This document shows, piece after piece, positions 23,778 through 29,532 of a stretch of DNA of 29,532 bases (the stretch's first letter is position 1; every line of letters begins with the position of its first letter). Source of the DNA: CALFCX01 sp041650595 (GTDB lineage: Bacteria; Margulisbacteria; WOR-1; JAKLHX01); the NCBI GenBank assembly GCA_041650595.1, contig JBAZKW010000019.1, forward strand, positions 1 to 29,532, in the 5' to 3' direction. The notes below the pieces were generated by a model. It ran no database searches, was not told where the DNA came from, and worked only from the letters and a program-made list of their open reading frames with translations. Position numbers and translations under genes: made by a program.

Positions 23778-24472
23778 GTTTTTTTAATCTCCGAATCTTC
23801 AACGACTTTGCCGTCGAACAACTTGACCAGCCTGCTCCCGTAAGAAGCGATCCCCGGATCATGGGTCACCATCAATATCGTTACGCCGGACCTGTTCAGG
23901 CTTTCGAATATATTCATCACATCTTTGCCGGATTTGCTGTCAAGATTGCCTGTCGGCTCATCCGCAAGGATTATTGAAGGGCTGTTCACTATAGCTCGGG
24001 CTACCGCCACTCGCTGGCGTTCTCCGCCTGATATTTCATTAGGCTTGTGTTCGGCACGATTCAAGACCCCCATAGAATCAAGCGCTTCCAGGGCTTTTTT
24101 TCTTCTTTCTTTTCTTTCGACGCCGCTGTATATCAAAGGGATCTCCACGTTCTCGATCGCGGTTATCCTGGGTAAAAGGTTAAACGTCTGAAAGACGAAA
24201 CCTATATACCTGTTCCTGATCTCAGCAAGTTTGGAATCCGAAAGAGAAGAAACATCATTTCCGTTCAGGACGATCGATCCGCCGGTCGGACGGTCGAGAC
24301 AACCGATCAGGTTCATAAGCGTAGATTTCCCGCATCCGGAAGGTCCCATTATAGAAACAAATTCCCCTTTGTTTATCTTGAGGTCTATATCGTACAATAC
24401 CGGTACGGACAACTTTTCGGTCTTATAAGTTTTGCTTATATCCGTTATACACAGAACGCAGTCGCTGTTCAT
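23774..24472 (-). CDS. MacB/LolD-type ABC transporter ATP-binding protein
   Basis: This 232-residue ATPase powers the adjacent MacB-type permease by mechanotransmission. It has Walker A GPSGCGKST, Q-loop FVFQTFNLLPRITAIENVEIPL, signature ISGGERQRVAVARAI, Walker B IILADEPTGNLDS and the switch HDPGIA. The LADEPTGNLDS motif is typical of the MacB/LolD/FtsE branch. Its ATG overlaps the adaptor stop (ATGA), and its stop overlaps the permease start by 4 bases, so the three are translationally coupled. Confidence 0.94.
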   Translation of the reverse strand: MNSDCVLCITDISKTYKTEKLSVPVLYDIDLKINKGEFVSIMGPSGCGKSTLMNLIGCLDRPTGGSIVLNGNDVSSLSDSKLAEIRNRYIGFVFQTFNLLPRITAIENVEIPLIYSGVERKERRKKALEALDSMGVLNRAEHKPNEISGGERQRVAVARAIVNSPSIILADEPTGNLDSKSGKDVMNIFESLNRSGVTILMVTHDPGIASYGSRLVKLFDGKVVEDSEIKKT

Positions 24473-25440
24473 TTTATTATTTCAACTCTGACGTTATTCT
24501 TGAGAGTATCCAGCATAGAAGCGGCTACAATATCCCCCGCGGACAAGCCTTTTAGTATCTCTACATTGGTGTTATCTTTAAGTCCTATTTCGACAGGAAC
24601 GGCTTTTACCCTCTTGTTCTTTATAACAAAAACGCTGTCTTTGCCGTCCTTTGAATATATCGCTTCCCTTGAGGTCAAAAGGATATTCTCTTTCACCTGC
24701 GTTATGATATCGGCATTTATCGACATGCCGATCCTTAATTTTTGTTCGGGATTCTCTATAAGAACTTTCCCTCTGAATATCTTGTCTTCCTCATCGATCT
24801 TTATTCTGCCGCCGACTTTTTTTAGTTCCGCTGATTGCACTACACGGTCCAATTTCCCGTCAAAAGACTCGTTGGGATAAGCATCAGCATATATTTTTAC
24901 GTCCTGTCCGACATTAACATCTCCGATATCCGCTTCATCTATCTGCAGTTCGGCATAAGCCGAATCAATGTCTATCACTGAAACAGCGACAATACCGGGG
25001 GAAGCGGTTTCTCCCGTCCTATTTGCAACAAGGGTCACGATCCCGTTTATCGGGCTTACAAGAACTGCGTTGTCGTATGCAAGCTTTGCCTGTTCGAACT
25101 GTTGTTTTGTGGCAAACCCGCTTTTATAAAGGTTTTTCATCCTGGCAAGATCATTGCCCGCGGTCTCAAAATTGTCAAATTCAAGGAGTATTTGGCCCTT
25201 TTTTACCTTGGCCCCTTCTTTTACCAATATCCTGCTTACAATGCCCGGAACTTTCGGGGAAAGGTCCGCCGATATGCCTTTTATCTCGCCGTAAACACTG
25301 ACAACAGGGACAATGCTGCCAAATTCAACTTTTGCCGCGGATACTTTTACAGAGCTGCGGCAGCTCGAAAAATAGAACAGGCCTATTGCCAGAGCCGCTA
25401 CCGCGCCTATGACGATATAGGGCCTTTTTATCTTTTTCAT
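24469..25440 (-). CDS. MacA/HlyD-type periplasmic adaptor (membrane fusion protein)
   Basis: This 323-residue protein has an N-terminal anchor (YIVIGAVAALAIGLFYF, then a Cys that could be lipid-modified, although FSSC is not a standard lipobox). It has barrel-sandwich halves around SPKVPGIVSRILVKEGAKVKKGQILLEFDN and VLVSPINGIVTLVANRTGETASPG, with a short alpha-hairpin between them. Then comes a beta-barrel domain (AELQIDEADIGDVNVGQDVKIYADAYP). It would link the MacB-type pump to an outer-membrane channel. ATG 25440 is chosen over 25446 because AGGAGG (25449-25454) is 8 bases from the former and only 2 from the latter. No TolC gene is in the window. Confidence 0.9.
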   Translation of the reverse strand: MKKIKRPYIVIGAVAALAIGLFYFSSCRSSVKVSAAKVEFGSIVPVVSVYGEIKGISADLSPKVPGIVSRILVKEGAKVKKGQILLEFDNFETAGNDLARMKNLYKSGFATKQQFEQAKLAYDNAVLVSPINGIVTLVANRTGETASPGIVAVSVIDIDSAYAELQIDEADIGDVNVGQDVKIYADAYPNESFDGKLDRVVQSAELKKVGGRIKIDEEDKIFRGKVLIENPEQKLRIGMSINADIITQVKENILLTSREAIYSKDGKDSVFVIKNKRVKAVPVEIGLKDNTNVEILKGLSAGDIVAASMLDTLKNNVRVEIIK

Positions 25441-25453
25441 GGCCATCTCCTCC

Positions 25454-26587
25454 TTATTCCAACTTTTTCCTGAATTTTTTTACGGCAAGGGCAAAAATCG
25501 CTCCGCCCAAAACAAGCATTGCAAGCGTTTCCATCCATAAATATTCTATACCAATGCCCTTTAAAAATATACCCCTGACTATTGTCAAAAAATATCTCAT
25601 GGGAATGATCAATGTCGCCCACTGTATGACATCCGGCATGTTGGAGATCGGAAATATAAAACCCGACAATAATATGGACGGAAGCATCACAAAAATAACG
25701 CTGAGAATGGTTTGCTGCATCGTATGAGAAAGTGCTGATATATAAAGGCCGGTACCCAGGCTTGTCAGGAGGAACACCAGACACAAAGCCAGAAGCAGCC
25801 ATATGCTCCCCTGAAGAGGGACCTTGAACCAGAAGTTTGCGACAAATATTACTATCAGGACATCGACAAAGCCAAGTACTATGAACGGGACCATCTTGCC
25901 GATCATAAGCTCGTGCGGTTTTATCGGCGTAACTATCAGCTGTTCAAGCGTCCCGTACTCTTTTTCTTTTACAATGGTGATCGAGGTAAGAACCGCGGTC
26001 AGGACCATCAGCAATATTGCCAGAACCCCGGGGACCATATAATTGACGCTTGTGAGGCTCTGATTATAAAAAACTCTCGTACGCACGTCTATTGCGTTGA
26101 TCTTATCCGAAAGGTCTTTTATATTGCCGAACCTTTTTTGAAGCTCTTTGGTTGAATATTCAAAAACTATCCCATTTATATATCCCAGTGATATCGAAGT
26201 CGAATTTGCATCCGAACCGTCCAAAATGAACTGGACAGGGACTTTTATGTTCGACCTGAGCTTCTCAGAAAAATCCGAGGGGATATTCAGCGCCACCTTT
26301 ATCTTTCCGCTATCGATGAGATCTCTTTCTTCTTTAAGATCATTTGCGTAATATTTTATCTCAAAATATCCCGAGTTCCCAAATTCCGACACGAACTGCC
26401 TGCTGTACACGGTCCGGTCCTGATCAAGTACTGCCATGCTTATGTTCTTGACGTCCGTTGTCGCCACATACCCGAAAATTATCAGCTGGATGATCGGTGC
26501 GATGATTATTATCCCCAGGAGCCGTTTTTCCCTCAGCACCTGTATGAATTCTTTTTTTATCAGATGAAAAAGCCTTGAATCCGGCAT
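25454..26587 (-). CDS. ABC-2 type permease (YbhS/YbhR-like), second copy
   Basis: This 377-residue membrane protein has one N-terminal helix (LLGIIIIAPIIQLIIFGYVATT), a roughly 140-residue outside domain (DVKNISMAVLDQDRTVYSRQFV onward) and five C-terminal helices. The conserved segment EYGTLEQLIVTPIKPHELMIGKMVPFIVLGF is diagnostic of the family. It is a clear paralog of the next upstream gene, so the two probably form a heterodimer. ATG 26587 is used, 2 bases after the previous stop, with GGAG overlapping that stop. The longer upstream frame to 26758 only overlaps its neighbour. Confidence 0.93.
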   Translation of the reverse strand: MPDSRLFHLIKKEFIQVLREKRLLGIIIIAPIIQLIIFGYVATTDVKNISMAVLDQDRTVYSRQFVSEFGNSGYFEIKYYANDLKEERDLIDSGKIKVALNIPSDFSEKLRSNIKVPVQFILDGSDANSTSISLGYINGIVFEYSTKELQKRFGNIKDLSDKINAIDVRTRVFYNQSLTSVNYMVPGVLAILLMVLTAVLTSITIVKEKEYGTLEQLIVTPIKPHELMIGKMVPFIVLGFVDVLIVIFVANFWFKVPLQGSIWLLLALCLVFLLTSLGTGLYISALSHTMQQTILSVIFVMLPSILLSGFIFPISNMPDVIQWATLIIPMRYFLTIVRGIFLKGIGIEYLWMETLAMLVLGGAIFALAVKKFRKKLE

Positions 26588-26589
26588 AT

Positions 26590-27729
26590 TTACTCCAGCC
26601 TCTTTTTGAATCTTTTGGCCGATATCGTCAGCATAACAGCCGCGAAAACAAACAATAAAAGCGTATCGGGCCACAAATAATTGAGGCCTATCCCTTTCAA
26701 AAAGATCCCTCTCAAAATATTTATAAAATACCTCGCCGGCACTAAATATGATATCCATTGTATGATTCCGGGCATGCTGTTTATCGGGAAAACAAATCCG
26801 GACAAAAGCATCGATGGCAAAAAGGTCACCATGGACGACATGAGCAGCGCATCTTCCTGGCGGTTAGCCGTAGTGGATATGGCAAGTCCCAGCCCCATCG
26901 AACCAAAAAGAAATAAAAGCGATTCAAAAAAAAGCAGTAAAAGGCTGCCCTGTATATGCACCCCGAAAACAAACACCCCGACAATCACGCACAGCAGCAC
27001 ATCCCCCAGGCCTATTACAACATAGGGGACCATTTTCCCTATCATCAGCTCAAGAGGATTTATTGACGTTGAGATCAGCTGCTCCATTGTCCCGCGGGTC
27101 TTTTCGCTTACAACAGTAAGAGAGATTATCATCGCGGCAAGTATCATCAGGATAAAAGATATGAGTCCCGGTATAAGGAAATGCATGCTGCGAAGTTCCG
27201 GATTGTACAGGACGCGCGGCCTGGCATCTATCGGCATCAGATCGTCAGCGGAAGAAAGACCCGAAGACGCAAAAGCTTTTATAAGAAGTTTTTTTGAATA
27301 TTCCTGCAATATCGAATTCAAATAGCCTATTGAGACCACCGCGGTATTGGCATCCGCCCCGTCAACTATCACCTGGAGAGGCGCCTTCTCGCCGGAAAGA
27401 ACTTTCGAAGAAAACCCGTTATCAAAGTTTATGGCCATCCTGGCTCTGCCGGAAAGCAGATAGGACTCTTCATCCTTAAAATCCCCGGCAGAGCCGACGA
27501 TCTTAAAATAACCCGAACCGGTGAGCTTTTTTATTATGTCCCGGGTAATAGGTTTATTGTCCCTGTCCATTATTACCGTAGGGATATTGCGGATATCAAA
27601 TGTAAGAGCATATCCGTAGAGCATGAGCATCACCACAGGGAGAGCGAAAATGATGACAAGCATCCTCCTGTCGCGGAAAGCGTGAAGGAATTCCTTTTTT
27701 GTGATCGCGATTATTCTTTTCCTGTTCAT
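26590..27729 (-). CDS. ABC-2 type permease (YbhS/YbhR-like), first copy
   Basis: This 379-residue protein has the same layout as its paralog: N-terminal helix MLVIIFALPVVMLMLYGYALTF, outside domain with RNIPTVIMDRDNKPITRDIIKKLTGSGYF, and the family segment TRGTMEQLISTSINPLELMIGKMVPYVVIGLGD followed by several helices. In the E. coli YbhGFSR drug exporter, two such permeases pair with a twin ATPase. The start overlaps the ATPase stop by 4 bases. Confidence 0.93.
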   Translation of the reverse strand: MNRKRIIAITKKEFLHAFRDRRMLVIIFALPVVMLMLYGYALTFDIRNIPTVIMDRDNKPITRDIIKKLTGSGYFKIVGSAGDFKDEESYLLSGRARMAINFDNGFSSKVLSGEKAPLQVIVDGADANTAVVSIGYLNSILQEYSKKLLIKAFASSGLSSADDLMPIDARPRVLYNPELRSMHFLIPGLISFILMILAAMIISLTVVSEKTRGTMEQLISTSINPLELMIGKMVPYVVIGLGDVLLCVIVGVFVFGVHIQGSLLLLFFESLLFLFGSMGLGLAISTTANRQEDALLMSSMVTFLPSMLLSGFVFPINSMPGIIQWISYLVPARYFINILRGIFLKGIGLNYLWPDTLLLFVFAAVMLTISAKRFKKRLE

Positions 27730-28448
27730 TTGCTGCTGACCTCTATAAATACTTCTTCCAAAGTGTTTTTGCCGAAGTTTGTTTTCAGTTCCGTTGGCGA
27801 CCCCATCGCGGCTATTTTGCCGTCAGATATAAGAGCGATGTTATTGCAGTGCTCGGCTTCGTCCATATAATGCGTCGTGACAAGAACGGTGGTCCCTAAG
27901 ACAGAAAGATCATATATCAACTTCCAGAAGTTCCTTCTTGATATCGGATCGACCCCGGAAGTCGGCTCATCTAAAAAAAGTATCTTGGGCTCATGAACGG
28001 TCGCGCATCCCAGGGCCAGACGTTGTTTTAAGCCGCCGGACAGATTTGCGGCAAGCTCGCCCTCTCTGCCTTTTAAGCCCGCCATTCCTATCATATCCTC
28101 GATCTTCTGTTTTCTTGTATTTATGGGTGTTTGATATATCCCCGCGTAGAAATCAAGGTTTTCGTACACGGTAAGGTCCTCATAAAGAGAAAATTTTTGT
28201 GACATATATCCGATGATCTCTTTTATCCTTTCGCTTTCGCCGGATATGTCAAAGCCGCCGACACTGCCCCGGCCTTCTGTCGGCTCAAGCAATCCACAGA
28301 GCATCCTTATGGTGGTGGACTTGCCGGCACCGTTCGGACCGATGAATCCGAAGATCTCTCCTTTTTTCACGTTAAAAGAAACTCCGTTCACGGCGATAAA
28401 ATCTCCGAACTTTTTTGTCAGGTTATCTACAATGATTGAATTTTCCAT
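27726..28448 (-). CDS. ABC transporter ATP-binding protein of the ABC-2 exporter (second ATPase)
   Basis: This 240-residue ATPase has Walker A GPNGAGKST, Q-loop YMSQKFSLYEDLTVYENLDF, signature LSGGLKQRLALGCA, Walker B ILFLDEPTSGVDP and H-loop TTHYMDEAEHC. It is about as similar to the preceding ATPase as the two halves of YbhF are to each other. The frame runs upstream to 28505 through a repeat element, but ATG 28448 (MENSIIVDNLTKKF) fits the domain start. The repeat ends only 10 bases before this ATG and no Shine-Dalgarno is left there. That may lower or alter its translation. Confidence 0.92.
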   Translation of the reverse strand: MENSIIVDNLTKKFGDFIAVNGVSFNVKKGEIFGFIGPNGAGKSTTIRMLCGLLEPTEGRGSVGGFDISGESERIKEIIGYMSQKFSLYEDLTVYENLDFYAGIYQTPINTRKQKIEDMIGMAGLKGREGELAANLSGGLKQRLALGCATVHEPKILFLDEPTSGVDPISRRNFWKLIYDLSVLGTTVLVTTHYMDEAEHCNNIALISDGKIAAMGSPTELKTNFGKNTLEEVFIEVSSK

Positions 28449-28457
28449 TTTTAGCGC

Positions 28458-28549
28458 GTCATTGCGAGGAGTCCCGATGCAATCGGGACGACGCGGCAAT
28501 CCCATAGTCTACGATGGGATTGTTTCGTCGCTTCGCTCCTCGCAATGAC
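28458..28549. repeat. 92-bp GTCATTGCGAGGAG inverted-repeat element between two ATPase genes
   Basis: The terminal arms GTCATTGCGAGGAG (28458-28471) and CTCCTCGCAATGAC (28536-28549) are exact reverse complements. Inside are two more hairpins: TCCCGAT/ATCGGGA with loop GCA (28472-28488) and AATCCCAT/ATGGGATT. The right half reads, in reverse, GTCATTGCGAGGAGCGAAGCGACGAAACAATCCC piecewise, a well-known dispersed intergenic repeat of many unrelated bacteria. It fills nearly the whole gap between the two exporter ATPase genes. Confidence 0.9.
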
Positions 28550-28557
28550 ATCTTCCC

Positions 28558-29451
28558 TTATCCTTTCATCATCCACACAAATACATCCTCAAGGCTAGGT
28601 GATATTTCTCTTATAGAACATTCCATATCAAAAGTCCTTTTTATATCCGCCATGTCTTTTGCCGGGTCGTCCGATACGATATGCAATCTGTCGCCGAATA
28701 TCTCAAGATCATAGCGCAGCCCAAGTTTTTCCGAAGCCGCTCTGATATCAGAGCACAAAAACTCTATTATATGGCTTTTCATAGATGTCTTTACATTTTC
28801 CGGAGTATCGCAGACCATTATGGACCCTTCGTGCATCAACCCTATTTTGTTGCATTTTTCGGCTTCGTCCATATAGGGCGTTGAGACAAATATTGTCACT
28901 TTAGGAACAAGGGATTTAAGTATCCGCCAAAATTCCCGCCTGGATATGGGATCGACCCCTGTGGTTGGTTCGTCAAGAAAAAGGACCTTAGGGGTATGTA
29001 TAAGAGTGCACGACAGGGCAAGTTTTTGTTTCATCCCTCCGGAAAGATTGCCTGCAAACCGGTCTTTATATTTTTCCAGCCTGCTGAAAGCCAAAAGCTC
29101 CCTTTTGCGGGTCTCTTTTTCTTTTTCATCTATGAGGTGAATGTCCGCAAAAAAATCGAGGTTCTCTTCTACAGTAAGGTCCCCGTAAAGGCTGAACTTC
29201 TGGGACATATAGCCGATATGGTCCTTTATTTTTTCGCCTTCTTTGTCTATGTCGAGCCCTAGGACCCGTCCGCTGCCGCCGGTCTTATTCAAAAGCGCAC
29301 ACAAAAGTCTTATCGTCGTGGTTTTGCCGGAGCCGTCAGGCCCGACGAGCCCGAATATCTGGCCGGGATCAACCTTAAGGTCCAGACCGTTTACAGCCCG
29401 GGTATTGCCGAAACTTTTGAAAAGTTTTGTTGTTTCGATCGCGTAAGGCAT
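28558..29451 (-). CDS. ABC transporter ATP-binding protein of the ABC-2 exporter (first ATPase)
   Basis: This 297-residue ATPase has Walker A GPDGSGKTT, Q-loop YMSQKFSLYGDLTVEENLDFF, signature LSGGMKQKLALSC, Walker B VLFLDEPTTGVDP and the switch region STPYMDEAEKC, where the usual His is Pro-Tyr in place of THYMDEA. If that reading is right, the H-loop His is missing. This would make this the degenerate site of a heterodimer. It has about 60 residues of C-terminal extension. It begins 10 bases after the HlyD-type gene at the edge. With the second ATPase it likely equals the two halves of the fused E. coli YbhF. Confidence 0.92.
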   Translation of the reverse strand: MPYAIETTKLFKSFGNTRAVNGLDLKVDPGQIFGLVGPDGSGKTTTIRLLCALLNKTGGSGRVLGLDIDKEGEKIKDHIGYMSQKFSLYGDLTVEENLDFFADIHLIDEKEKETRKRELLAFSRLEKYKDRFAGNLSGGMKQKLALSCTLIHTPKVLFLDEPTTGVDPISRREFWRILKSLVPKVTIFVSTPYMDEAEKCNKIGLMHEGSIMVCDTPENVKTSMKSHIIEFLCSDIRAASEKLGLRYDLEIFGDRLHIVSDDPAKDMADIKRTFDMECSIREISPSLEDVFVWMMKG

Positions 29452-29461
29452 TAGATCTGTT

Positions 29462-29532
29462 CTACTGGATCTTTATTTCAGCGTCCGCCGGCATCCCGGG
29501 CTTTAGCTTCATCTCGGGATTGGGAATGTCAA
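29462..29532 (-). CDS. HlyD-family adaptor, C-terminal end (partial)
   Basis: The minus-strand frame entering from the right edge ends at TAG (29462-29464). Its last residues read DIPNPEMKLKPGMPADAEIKIQ, the typical C-terminal strand of HlyD/YbhG-type membrane fusion proteins (LKPGMpA-x-x). It sits directly upstream of the first ATPase, the YbhG position of an YbhGFSR-like operon. Only 22 residues are visible. Confidence 0.75.
   Translation of the reverse strand, partial: DIPNPEMKLKPGMPADAEIKIQ

Noticed and set aside
26588..26758. Longer start for the second ABC-2 permease
   Set aside because: The extension only reads the neighbouring permease in another frame; ATG 26587 has a ribosome site and the family N-terminus.
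28449..28505. Longer start for the second ABC-2 ATPase
   Set aside because: The extension is a translation of the GTCATTGCGAGGAG repeat and precedes the domain start.

Overview
The window looks like a chromosomal segment of a diderm bacterium from a poorly characterised lineage. It carries an LptC-like lipopolysaccharide-export protein and two tripartite-type efflux systems, both of which imply an outer membrane. It also carries SepF next to YggS and ProC, an arrangement typical of Firmicutes, Cyanobacteria and their relatives. That mix, the many genome-wide palindromic repeats and several unrecognisable proteins suggest an outer-membraned Terrabacteria group such as Margulisbacteria/Saganbacteria (WOR-1). 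The taxonomic guess is inference only.

Layout. Positions 1-1860 hold the tail of an unknown gene, a small SAM-dependent methyltransferase and an orphan 266-residue protein (+ strand). Positions 1886-7769 (-) encode an AddAB-type helicase-nuclease pair for double-strand break repair. Between 7.8 and 9.4 kb lie a four-helix-bundle (23S intervening-sequence type) protein flanked by inverted short repeats, PyrR (-) and the tRNA adenosine deaminase TadA (+). Positions 9332-11823 (-) hold a three-gene cassette of unknown function in which two genes encode divergent 2H-phosphoesterase-like paralogs. Positions 11916-20898 (-) are a compact housekeeping operon in transcription order yggS, sepF, proC, TPR lipo/secreted protein, lptC-like, trxB, rpsB, tsf, polA. 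A divergent TlpA-like secreted protein (20945-21460, +) and a 337-residue protein with an ADP-ribosyltransferase-like C-terminal pattern (21560-22573, +) follow. From 22581 to the right edge (-) runs an exporter operon: HlyD-type adaptor (partial), two separate ABC ATPases, two ABC-2 permeases (an YbhGFSR-like set), then a MacA-like adaptor, MacB-type ATPase and MacB-type permease.

The most striking sequence-level feature is a set of palindromic repeats. At least four sit inside reading frames and keep them open (two in addB, one in addA, one in polA). Others lie between genes, including a 92-bp GTCATTGCGAGGAG element splitting the twin exporter ATPases. The best candidates for undescribed biology are the 2H-like cassette downstream of polA, the ART-like protein and the repeat-flanked four-helix-bundle gene.

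No rRNA, tRNA, CRISPR array or convincing rho-independent terminator was seen. No gene-free stretch exceeds about 170 bases apart from the left edge, where an open frame covers 1-144.
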